This document shows, piece after piece, positions 1-7,463 of a stretch of 59,163 nt of DNA. The position numbers were made by a program, and so were the translations under genes. This stretch comes from an uncultured Pelagibacteraceae bacterium (GTDB lineage Bacteria; Pseudomonadota; Alphaproteobacteria; Pelagibacterales; Pelagibacteraceae). The notes under the pieces were generated by a model that made no database searches, had not been told where the DNA came from, and saw nothing but the letters and a program-made list of their open reading frames with translations. How positions within the stretch are numbered: position 1 is the stretch's first letter; each line of letters begins with the position of its first letter. Where the stretch lies: the NCBI GenBank assembly GCA_902591045.1, contig CACIZC010000007.1, positions 1-59,163 on the forward strand, read 5' to 3'.

Positions 1-90
1 TATTATGTAGCTTGTGTTTTTTTATTTTCTTGCCCACTCTTAAAAATAAGTTGAGTTTAGAATAAGAATTTAAAACTACAGATCTCATCT

Positions 91-1797
91 CTACGATCTT
101 TCTAGGCCAAATAATAGTTTATTTTTTATATTTTTTTTTAATTCGTCTTCTACATCTTCTAGGGTCAAAACATAATTCCAATAATATCTAGCTTGAATTT
201 TTTTATTATTCATCCATAAACAGTCTGCGTAGTGATCGTTCACAATTGGATCTGCTGGCATTAAAATTATTGCTAACTGAAGATACTTTTTTGATTCTAA
301 ATAATTTTTTAACTTATACAAGGCCCAGCCTAAAGAATCGGTGATATAACCGTCATTTTTTTTTAACTGATTTGCTTTTTTAAGCATTCTTAAAGCTTTA
401 TTAATATTTTCTCCGTTCTCAATCCAAGAGTAGGCTAAATAATTCATTACGTAAGGTTCATTAGGAGATACTGCCAATGAACTGAGCAAATCCTTTTCTG
501 CTAGCTTCCACATATTTGATCTTTCATAAGCTGTACCTCTTCGATCTAAAACTTTTGGATATAACTCATGATCTTTATCTATTTCTAATAATATTTTGGA
601 GTAAAATTCTATTGATTTTTCATATTTTTTTTTATTTCTTAAAAAATTTGCTAGATCAAAAGTTTCATATACACCTGGATTAATATTTTTATATGCATTT
701 AATAAATAATTAGCTGATTCGTCATTTTTTTTTTGTCTTTCTAATATTAATGCTATCTGCTTATTAGAGTGCCATTTGTAAATAGAGCCTGCTTTTTGAA
801 GTCTTAAATAAATATTTTTTGCAATATCAAGTTTTTTTAAATCTACAAAATTTTCTGCAAGCAAAGATTGGTACGATAGGAACTTTGGATTTAAATACTT
901 GGCTAAACTTATATAAAAATTAGAAAGTTTATAATCTCCAGTTAAAGATAAAGCAGTTGATATAATATATAAAATTTCGGCTGTAACATGGTTAATATTT
1001 TTGCAGCTAAAAATATTGTAATTTTTTTCTTCTTTTATTAAAATTTTGTTAAATTGATTTATTAATAAATTTCTTGGAAAATTTTCTATTGCAGAATTTA
1101 AAACTTTTTTTGCTTTTTCAAATTCTTTTGAATTATTTAAGTAATTTGCATAAAAAAAATGATATCTTGATAATTCAGTTTTTTTATTTTTAAAAATATT
1201 TTCGAATGAACTTTCTGTTTCTTCACTATCAATATAGCAATTAGCGAAAGCCAGTTGTATTGTAGAGAAACTACCTGATTTAGATTTTATTGAATCTATT
1301 GCTTGATAAATATTTTTTTTATCTTTAGAGCTAGCAATAATTATCCAATCTTTTAGTGAACCTTTTAAAGTTTTAGCAATTAAAGTGTGCTGGAGATTTG
1401 GTTCGATTTTGCTAAAATAAAAATCAGCTTTCTTAAAATCATTTTTTTTCAAATATGATAGGCCAATCATAAGATTTGCTTCAAAGTTTAATTTTTTTTC
1501 TTTTTCTAATTTTTCGGCATAATTTACAGCTTCATTATATTTTTCTAAATTTATTAAAGACTGTATAAATTTTGATGAATAGTTAGCTTTGCTACCATCT
1601 AATCTGTTCAACTTTTTAAAATATTTTTCAGATGATTTGTAGTCAAAATTATCAAAAGAAATTAATGCCGAAAAATAATTTGAAATATTTTTAGCGTCAT
1701 AATTGAAATTTGTTATTTTAGCATTTGCTAAATTAGATATACCTAAACAAATAAAAGTATATAATACAAATTTTAAAATTGAGCTTATAAATTTCAT
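91..1797 (-). CDS. Periplasmic TPR-repeat protein
   Basis: A 568-residue protein that starts with a Sec-type signal peptide: a short basic start, a hydrophobic stretch and a likely cleavage after ANA near residue 26. The rest is a long run of helical pairs with TPR spacing; the clearest units lie in the last 150 residues, where the pattern of small and aromatic positions around SLGWALYKLKNYLESKKYLQ and similar segments repeats. TPR arrays bind other proteins, so this is probably an exported scaffold or assembly factor, but no partner can be read from the sequence. It is divergent from the downstream plus-strand genes, with only 5 nt between the two start codons. The precise family is not recognised; the TPR call is firm, the role unknown. 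Confidence 0.8.
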   Translation of the reverse strand: MKFISSILKFVLYTFICLGISNLANAKITNFNYDAKNISNYFSALISFDNFDYKSSEKYFKKLNRLDGSKANYSSKFIQSLINLEKYNEAVNYAEKLEKEKKLNFEANLMIGLSYLKKNDFKKADFYFSKIEPNLQHTLIAKTLKGSLKDWIIIASSKDKKNIYQAIDSIKSKSGSFSTIQLAFANCYIDSEETESSFENIFKNKKTELSRYHFFYANYLNNSKEFEKAKKVLNSAIENFPRNLLINQFNKILIKEEKNYNIFSCKNINHVTAEILYIISTALSLTGDYKLSNFYISLAKYLNPKFLSYQSLLAENFVDLKKLDIAKNIYLRLQKAGSIYKWHSNKQIALILERQKKNDESANYLLNAYKNINPGVYETFDLANFLRNKKKYEKSIEFYSKILLEIDKDHELYPKVLDRRGTAYERSNMWKLAEKDLLSSLAVSPNEPYVMNYLAYSWIENGENINKALRMLKKANQLKKNDGYITDSLGWALYKLKNYLESKKYLQLAIILMPADPIVNDHYADCLWMNNKKIQARYYWNYVLTLEDVEDELKKNIKNKLLFGLERS

Positions 1798-1802
1798 AAA
1801 TT

Positions 1803-2528
1803 ATGAAAAATAAAATTTTAATTAAATCTAACAAAAAAAAGTTTTATCACAAACTTATAAATAATGGGATAACTTATAATAACAAGCCTTTAAATAGATA
1901 TTCAAAGAACAATTACAATGTTGGGGGTTATATGAGCGAGAAAAAAATTGCACAACTGGACACACTCAAAAAACAGATAAATTCTATTAAAAATTGTGAA
2001 TTAAAAAAAAATGCAACAAATATTGTTTTTTCTGATGGCAATCCATCATCTAAAATAATGATTATAGGTGAAGGTCCTGGGGCAAACGAAGACAAAGAGG
2101 GTAAACCTTTTGTAGGTAGAGCGGGAAAACTGTTAGACAAGATGCTGAGTTCAATAAAATTAAATAGAAATAACGTTTACATTTCTAATGTTGTAAATTT
2201 TAGGCCTCCAATGAATAGAAGGCCAACAGAAGAAGAAATAAAAAGATATCTTCCTTTCCTTATTAAACATATAGAATTGATTAATCCTAAAATTCTATTT
2301 TTGTTAGGTAGTACTGCGCTGAATGCACTTATAGGAAATGAAGTAGTAATTTCTAAAGCTAGAGGAAAATGGGTAAATAAAAAAATTGGTGTTGTTAACC
2401 CAGAAATAATTTCTTCATTTCATCCTGCTTTTCTAATGAGACAACCAGATCAAAAAAAATACGCTTGGGAAGATTTAAAAATGATTAAAAAAAAAATATC
2501 TGAATTAAAAATAAAATTAAATGGCTAA
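1803..2528 (+). CDS. Uracil-DNA glycosylase, family 4-like (lacks Fe-S cysteines)
   Basis: A 241-residue base-excision repair enzyme expected to remove uracil from DNA. The nucleotide-binding motif GEGPGANEDKEGKPFVGRAG lies at about residues 89-108 and the C-terminal catalytic-loop motif FHPAFLMRQP at about 206-215, both typical of family 4 (SPO1 polymerase-like) glycosylases. Canonical family 4 proteins carry a 4Fe-4S cluster held by four cysteines; here only Cys65 remains, and the two central positions are Phe133 and Tyr149. The N-terminal 45 residues resemble the N-terminus of alphaproteobacterial homologues (as I recall them), which supports the first ATG over Met44. Its stop overlaps the start of rnhB by 8 nt, so the two are probably co-translated. 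Confidence 0.87.
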   Translation: MKNKILIKSNKKKFYHKLINNGITYNNKPLNRYSKNNYNVGGYMSEKKIAQLDTLKKQINSIKNCELKKNATNIVFSDGNPSSKIMIIGEGPGANEDKEGKPFVGRAGKLLDKMLSSIKLNRNNVYISNVVNFRPPMNRRPTEEEIKRYLPFLIKHIELINPKILFLLGSTALNALIGNEVVISKARGKWVNKKIGVVNPEIISSFHPAFLMRQPDQKKYAWEDLKMIKKKISELKIKLNG

Positions 2529-3090
2529 TAAAATTCTTGCAGGCGTAGATGAGGTTGGTAGAGGTTGTTTGGCTGGTCCAGTTGTATCGTGTGCACTTAT
2601 TTTAAAAAAAAATATCAATAGAAAGTTATTAAGAGATTCGAAAACCATCCAATTTAAAGACAGAATAGAGATCGCAAAACATATAAAAAAAAATTCTTGG
2701 TATGCCATTGGTTCAGCATCAGTAAATGAAATAGATAAATATAATATTTTTAATGCCACATTGCTATCAATGGAAAGAGCCGTAAAAAAATTAAAAAAAA
2801 AACCTCATCTTTTTCTAATTGATGGAACACACGCACCAAAAAAATTAAAAAACTCTAAAACGGTCATCAAAGGAGATCAAAAAATTAAGTGCATTTCCGC
2901 AGCTTCTATTGTAGCAAAAGTTTATAGAGATCTTTATATGATAAAATTAGGAAATAAATTTCCACAATACAAATGGCACAAAAATTTTGGGTATGGAACT
3001 TGGCAACATTTGGGTGCCTTAAAAAAATTTGGAGTTACAGATTATCATAGAAAGAGCTATAAACCCGTACACAACATCTTGTCCAAATAA
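2521..3090 (+). CDS. rnhB: Ribonuclease HII
   Basis: A 189-residue enzyme that cuts the RNA strand of RNA-DNA hybrids and starts removal of single ribonucleotides from DNA. The signature AGVDEVGRGCLAGPVV begins near residue 7 and supplies the first Asp-Glu catalytic pair; further acidic positions are in LIDGTH (near residue 100) and in the SIVAKVYRD segment. Length is normal for the family. It overlaps the glycosylase gene by 8 nt and is followed by ccrM after a spacer of about 80 nt. The rnhB-ccrM-mutY neighbourhood is common in Alphaproteobacteria. A second, unrelated RNase H (rnhA) lies at 18495. Confidence 0.95.
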   Translation: MANKILAGVDEVGRGCLAGPVVSCALILKKNINRKLLRDSKTIQFKDRIEIAKHIKKNSWYAIGSASVNEIDKYNIFNATLLSMERAVKKLKKKPHLFLIDGTHAPKKLKNSKTVIKGDQKIKCISAASIVAKVYRDLYMIKLGNKFPQYKWHKNFGYGTWQHLGALKKFGVTDYHRKSYKPVHNILSK

Positions 3091-3153
3091 GAATCCTTAA
3101 CACACTATAGACTCAATTTTTTAAAAAAAAAAAATTGACCATAGATTCAATTT
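3091..3153 (+). promoter_or_regulatory. ccrM upstream region with three GANTC sites
   Basis: The spacer before ccrM holds three GANTC sites, the target of CcrM itself: GAATC at 3091-3095, GACTC at 3110-3114 and GATTC at 3144-3148. Two of them sit in a 13-nt direct repeat, ATAGAYTCAATTT, at 3107-3119 and 3141-3153, 34 nt apart. A TTGACC hexamer at 3135-3140 could be a -35 element. In Caulobacter the ccrM promoter also carries GANTC sites and is sensitive to its own methylation state. Feedback here is inferred, not shown. Confidence 0.5.
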
Positions 3154-3169
3154 CGGGTTGAATTCAATA

Positions 3170-4243
3170 ATGTCAAAATTTTCTAATAAAATTGTGCAGG
3201 GAAACTCTTTGGAAATTTTAAAAAAAATTCCAGATAAAACTTTCGATTTAGTTTTCGCTGATCCTCCTTACAACATGCAAATCGGAGAAAAATTAAAAAG
3301 ACCTGACGACAGTAAAGTAAATGGGGTTAATGATAAATGGGATCAATTTTCAAGCTTTAAACATTATGATGACTTTTGCAAAACCTGGCTAAAAGAATGT
3401 AAAAGAGTTTTAAAAGATAGTGGTTCCGTTTGGGTCATCGGTACTTATCACAATATTTTCAGAATAGGTTATCACTTACAAAATTTAAATTACTGGTTAT
3501 TAAATGATGTTATCTGGAGAAAAAATAATCCAATGCCAAATTTTAAAGGAACTCGATTTACTAACGCGCATGAAACTTTGATTTGGGCTTCAAAAAGCAA
3601 AAAATCTAAATATACATTTAATTACCAATCGCTTAAATGCTTAAATGATGACTTACAAATGAGGTCTGATTGGACTCTTCCTATTTGCAATGGAAAAGAG
3701 AGATTAAAAAAGAATGGGAAAAAAATCCATTCAACACAAAAACCAGAGGCTCTTTTACATAGAATTATTTTAGCTACCACAAACAAAGGTGACGCTATCT
3801 TTGATCCTTTTTTAGGCACTGGAACAACAGCGGTAGTTTCCAAAAAATTAGGCAGAAAATACTTTGGAATAGAAAGAGACAAAAAATATTTTAAAGCTGC
3901 TAGCGAACGAGTAAATAAAACAAAAGCTATAGAAGATAACTTTTTAGATACTATTGAAAATAATAAATCTAAACCAAGAATACCTTTTGGTTCTCTTGTT
4001 GAACTAGGAATATTAAAGCCTGGTACTACCCTATTTGATCCGAAGAAGAAAATTAATGCTAAAATTATGGCTGATGGAAGTATTAAATATAAAGAGTCAG
4101 AAGGTTCTATTCATAAAGTGGCAGCAACAATTATGGGTGCTGAAAGCTACAATGGTTGGACTTATTGGCATTGTAATATTAATGGATCAACTGTTTTAAT
4201 TGATAGTTTAAGACAAAAATTTATCACCGAAACCAAAGTTTAA
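3170..4243 (+). CDS. ccrM: CcrM-type DNA adenine methyltransferase (GANTC)
   Basis: A 357-residue beta-class N6-adenine methyltransferase expected to methylate GANTC, the cell-cycle methylation mark of Alphaproteobacteria. The catalytic motif FADPPYNMQ lies near residue 30 and the S-adenosylmethionine-binding motif DPFLGTGTTA near residue 208, in the beta-class order. The last 100 residues form the extra C-terminal domain characteristic of CcrM (LVELGILKPGTTLFD, then GSIHKVAATIMGAESYNGWT), which ordinary Dam or restriction enzymes lack. The ATG at 3170 is preferred over an in-frame TTG at 3158 because the conserved sequence starts just after it. No restriction gene is nearby, so this is a solitary methyltransferase. 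The stop overlaps the convergent monooxygenase by 4 nt. Confidence 0.95.
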   Translation: MSKFSNKIVQGNSLEILKKIPDKTFDLVFADPPYNMQIGEKLKRPDDSKVNGVNDKWDQFSSFKHYDDFCKTWLKECKRVLKDSGSVWVIGTYHNIFRIGYHLQNLNYWLLNDVIWRKNNPMPNFKGTRFTNAHETLIWASKSKKSKYTFNYQSLKCLNDDLQMRSDWTLPICNGKERLKKNGKKIHSTQKPEALLHRIILATTNKGDAIFDPFLGTGTTAVVSKKLGRKYFGIERDKKYFKAASERVNKTKAIEDNFLDTIENNKSKPRIPFGSLVELGILKPGTTLFDPKKKINAKIMADGSIKYKESEGSIHKVAATIMGAESYNGWTYWHCNINGSTVLIDSLRQKFITETKV

Positions 4244-5373
4244 TTCTTATAAACTTTACCTAAATATCTTTTTACAAAAAATTTACGTTTTACCAAAAAC
4301 TTCAAAAATAAATTTCTTATATTTTGCATAATTTTGCTTGAAAAGTGAAATGCAAAGAAGTTAAAATTTGATCTGCTTCTAATAATTTTTGCCCTTTTCA
4401 ACCTAATTTCAAAATAATTATTTTCTTTATCAAGCTTATCTTTTGTCAATAAATTAAATATTTCAAAAGCACTTTCTATAGACTGCCCGGCACCTTGTGC
4501 GAGTGTTGGCAAAAACCCATTAAAGGCATCTCCAATATAAAATACTTTTTTATTAGAAGAGGGAATAATTTTTGGAGTAAAATATAAAGGCCATGTTTTT
4601 ATTTCATTCTCAAATATATTTTTTAATTTTGGGTTTTGTTTTAAAACTATTTCTTGAACTAATTGTTTAACATTATCAGGCTCATATTTTTTACATCTCA
4701 TTATACAAGCCATATTAAGTTCTTTTTTTTTATTTATTGGATAAAGAACAATATGACTGTTACTACCAAGCATTAAACTTATATTTTCTTCATTTATATC
4801 TAGTTCAGATTTTGAATTTAATATTACTCTTGCTGCAATAGCTTTTTTAAATCTTGGCTCAATTTTTTTCATTTCAAAAAATGACCTCGTGTTTGAAAAT
4901 ATTCCATCTGCAGCTACAACGAAATCTACTAGATCATTCGTATTGTCATCAAATTTGATAAGAACTTTGTCTTTAAGTTCAGAGACTTCTTTTATTTTTT
5001 TTCCAAATCTTAAATGCTGTGTGTAAATATCTTCTTTCAAAAATTCGATTAAAGTAGATCTTTGAAGCGTTGTGTATTTTGCTTCAGGGCTATTAAACTT
5101 AGATAAATTTAAATCACATATTTTTTCATTTTGTATATTGTAAAAATCTATTGTTTTCGGGTGAAAAATTTTTTCTTTGTTAATTTTATTAAAACTTATT
5201 TGATTTAAAATTTTTATACTGTTAGTTGCTAGTTGAATACCGTAACCCTCTTCAAGAGACAAACTTTCTTCTCTTTCATAAACCATAAATTCATGATCTG
5301 TATATTTTTTAATTAAGTTTGCTAAAGTTAATCCTGCTATGCCAGCGCCAATTATTGCAATTTTCTTTTTCAT
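4240..5373 (-). CDS. FAD-dependent monooxygenase (UbiH/PHBH fold)
   Basis: A 377-residue flavoprotein of the aromatic hydroxylase group. It opens with the dinucleotide-binding motif IIGAGIAGLTLA at residues 6-17 and carries the second FAD motif GDAFNGFLPTLAQGAGQSIE near residue 282; an Arg of the NAD(P)H/FAD-contact motif is visible in the TLQRSTLIEFL segment. The family includes ubiquinone-ring hydroxylases and salicylate-type hydroxylases; the substrate cannot be chosen from sequence alone. Its ATG overlaps the mutY stop by 4 nt (ATGA), so it is translated with mutY. Confidence 0.8.
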   Translation of the reverse strand: MKKKIAIIGAGIAGLTLANLIKKYTDHEFMVYEREESLSLEEGYGIQLATNSIKILNQISFNKINKEKIFHPKTIDFYNIQNEKICDLNLSKFNSPEAKYTTLQRSTLIEFLKEDIYTQHLRFGKKIKEVSELKDKVLIKFDDNTNDLVDFVVAADGIFSNTRSFFEMKKIEPRFKKAIAARVILNSKSELDINEENISLMLGSNSHIVLYPINKKKELNMACIMRCKKYEPDNVKQLVQEIVLKQNPKLKNIFENEIKTWPLYFTPKIIPSSNKKVFYIGDAFNGFLPTLAQGAGQSIESAFEIFNLLTKDKLDKENNYFEIRLKRAKIIRSRSNFNFFAFHFSSKIMQNIRNLFLKFLVKRKFFVKRYLGKVYKN

Positions 5374-6371
5374 TGATAAAGCGCCGCTACCCTTTTAAAT
5401 ATTTTTTTTGTAAAAGATGGTATAAATTCTTTGTTATTTTTAATTGAATACCAACCAAAGTCATTTGGAATTTTGGAAGAAAATTTGTAATACAAACTTA
5501 TATTCATTTTTGTATTTGATATTGTATTTTTAAAATTGCAGAGATATTTCCATTTTTTGTTTTTAGTTGCTGACTCTTTAATATAAGGCAAATAAAAATT
5601 ATCCAAAAATCCCAACTTGTTTTTTTTTGTTAAAGCAATTCTTTCAGATTTTTTGTCTAAATAACAATAAATATTATATTTCGTTTCTTTTTGAATTTTT
5701 TTCCTTGTCACTATTTTTTTTTCTCCCTCTTTATAGAATTTACAAAATTTTTTAAGATTACAAATAGAGCATTTAGGATTTTTAGAATTACAGATTATAG
5801 CTCCGAATTCCATCAAAGCTTCGGCATAATCTGAGCCTCTTTTTTTAATAAAGAATTTACTTTCATTTTTCTCAATAAATTTATTTATATTAATATTGTT
5901 TCTATTGCCAAAGTATAGTCTTGAAAAAACTCTTTTAACATTACCATCAATTGCTATAGCTTCTTTGTTGTAAATCAATGCCAGTAAAATTTTAGAAGTA
6001 TACTCCCCTACCCCAGGAAGCTGTCTAATTTCTTCAATTTTTGATGGCAATTTTCCTTTATATTTTTTTATTAAAATTTTAGATGTTAGCAATAAATTTT
6101 TCGCTCTTCTGTAATAACCAAGACCTTCCCAAAGCTTAAGGATGGTTCTTTCTTTGCTTGTAGACAATTTGTTTAAATTTTTAATTTTCTTTGTAAATTT
6201 GTTAAAGTAAGGAATAACAGTTTTTACTTGTGTTTGCTGCAACATAAACTCACTTAATAATCTGAAGTAGAGTATGTTTGGTGAATTAGATGGCACACGC
6301 CAAGGTAAAGAGCGCTTATTATTATCATACCAAGTGATTATTTTTTTTGATAAATTATTTTCAATATGCAT
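5370..6371 (-). CDS. mutY: A/G-specific adenine glycosylase MutY
   Basis: A 333-residue repair enzyme that removes adenine opposite 8-oxoguanine. The catalytic Glu sits in SEFMLQQTQV, the helix-hairpin-helix is LPGVGEYTSKILLAL, the catalytic Asp follows in AIDGNVKRVFSRL, and the 4Fe-4S cluster ligands are canonical (Cys-x6-Cys-x2-Cys-x5-Cys in ICNSKNPKCSICNLKKFC). A C-terminal 8-oxoG-recognition domain follows in weaker form. The start is placed at the ATG whose first base pairs with 6371, because the conserved N-terminus begins there; a longer in-frame start at 6413 would lie inside the opposite gene. This ATG shares the palindrome ATGCAT with the start codon of the divergent DUF721 gene. 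Confidence 0.95.
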   Translation of the reverse strand: MHIENNLSKKIITWYDNNKRSLPWRVPSNSPNILYFRLLSEFMLQQTQVKTVIPYFNKFTKKIKNLNKLSTSKERTILKLWEGLGYYRRAKNLLLTSKILIKKYKGKLPSKIEEIRQLPGVGEYTSKILLALIYNKEAIAIDGNVKRVFSRLYFGNRNNININKFIEKNESKFFIKKRGSDYAEALMEFGAIICNSKNPKCSICNLKKFCKFYKEGEKKIVTRKKIQKETKYNIYCYLDKKSERIALTKKNKLGFLDNFYLPYIKESATKNKKWKYLCNFKNTISNTKMNISLYYKFSSKIPNDFGWYSIKNNKEFIPSFTKKIFKRVAALYQ

Positions 6372-6854
6372 GATAAAAAAAATTATAGTAATAAATCCTC
6401 CCATTCGATTCAAGGGCTTAAAACTATTTCTAAATCTTTGCCTCGTGGATTAAAAACAATTCTCAAGAAAGGTGGCTACAATTATTCATCAATTATTAAT
6501 AATTGGTCAAAATTAGTTGGAAAAAAAATTTCAGATGTTTGTTATCCAAAATCAATTAAAACTCCTAAAGAACTTAAAAATGGAACGCTTATCCTAAATG
6601 TGTCACATGGCAATGAGCTTTTTATTGAATACAGTAAAAGAGATATAATTGAAAAGATAAATGCTTTTTTTGGATATCAGTTTATTAAAGAAATTAGATT
6701 AATTCTAATTAAGGATAAAATGGACACTAATAAGAAAATTACTTCTGTCACAGACGGCAATATAAGATATCATAAAAAAATTGAAGATATAAATAATGCA
6801 AGTTTTAAAAAAAATCTTAGTAAATTAATAAATGCTTTTGGTAAAAAAAAATAA
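6366..6854 (+). CDS. DUF721 protein, DciA-like helicase-loading factor
   Basis: A 162-residue DUF721 protein. Members called DciA act on the replicative helicase DnaB in bacteria that lack DnaC-type loaders. The conserved core is the IINNWSKLVGKKISDVCYP segment near residue 40 followed by GTLILNVSHGNELFIEYS and IIEKINAFFGYQFIKEIRLI, which form the small KH-like fold of the family. The position next to mutY and upstream of a DsbA-like gene and smc is typical for Alphaproteobacteria. It begins the long plus-strand gene series that runs to 19304. The helicase role is inferred from the family; the fold assignment is reasonably firm. Confidence 0.8.
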   Translation: MHDKKNYSNKSSHSIQGLKTISKSLPRGLKTILKKGGYNYSSIINNWSKLVGKKISDVCYPKSIKTPKELKNGTLILNVSHGNELFIEYSKRDIIEKINAFFGYQFIKEIRLILIKDKMDTNKKITSVTDGNIRYHKKIEDINNASFKKNLSKLINAFGKKK

Positions 6855-6859
6855 GACAC

Positions 6860-7462
6860 ATGCATAGTTTAAAAAAAATATTATTTATTGTTACATTTTT
6901 TACCTTTATTAATTTAACTATTAGTAATTCCTCCAATACTAAAAATATAACATCTGTCGGAAAAGAGAGCGCAAAAGTAACGGTAAAAGTTTTTTCATCT
7001 CTCTCCTGTCCACACTGTGCTCAGTTTCATGGTGAAGTTTTTAATAAGTTAAAAAAAGATTATATTGATAATGGTATTGTAAAATTTGAACACCATAGCT
7101 TCCCACTTGATCTTCAAGCGCTTAATGCGGAAAAGGTTTTAAAATGTTTCAAGGATAATGAAAAACAATTTGCTTTTTTAGAAGAAATCTATGCAAAACA
7201 AGGTTCTTGGTCTATCGGAAAAGATATTAACAGTATTAACTCCAAAATAAGCAAAATAGCAAAGAATTACGGTTTAAATAGTGATAAAATTAATTTTTGT
7301 TTAAAAGATGAAAGTTTAGAAGAAAATATTTTAAATGAAAGAATTGATGCGAATAAAAAATATTCGATAACTTCTACTCCAACCATCTTTATAAATGAAA
7401 AAAAATACGAAGGTAAACATAACTATAGAGATTTTAAAAAAGTTATAGAAAAAATTTTATAA
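6860..7462 (+). CDS. DsbA-family thiol:disulfide oxidoreductase
   Basis: A 200-residue exported thioredoxin-fold protein. A basic and hydrophobic N-terminal signal covers about residues 1-22. The active site is CPHC in SSLSCPHCAQFH near residue 54, and the cis-proline loop is TSTPTIFIN near residue 173; a helical insertion lies between them as in DsbA and DsbG-like proteins. It should introduce or exchange disulfides in the periplasm. It begins 5 nt after the DUF721 stop and ends 1 nt before smc, an arrangement found in many Alphaproteobacteria. Which DsbA subgroup it belongs to is not decided. Confidence 0.88.
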   Translation: MHSLKKILFIVTFFTFINLTISNSSNTKNITSVGKESAKVTVKVFSSLSCPHCAQFHGEVFNKLKKDYIDNGIVKFEHHSFPLDLQALNAEKVLKCFKDNEKQFAFLEEIYAKQGSWSIGKDINSINSKISKIAKNYGLNSDKINFCLKDESLEENILNERIDANKKYSITSTPTIFINEKKYEGKHNYRDFKKVIEKIL

Positions 7463-7463
7463 A

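Noticed and set aside
1-90. Gene fragment or RNA at the left window edge
   Set aside because: No frame or stem of note in these 90 bases; nothing can be supported.
3158-3169. TTG start four codons upstream of the ccrM ATG
   Set aside because: The ATG at 3170 stands right before conserved sequence, and the extra four residues are not typical of CcrM.
3158-4243. Restriction-modification system around ccrM
   Set aside because: No endonuclease gene nearby, and the C-terminal domain is that of solitary cell-cycle CcrM.
6372-6413. Longer mutY start at 6413
   Set aside because: It would add 14 non-conserved residues lying inside the opposite DUF721 gene; the family starts at the 6371 ATG.
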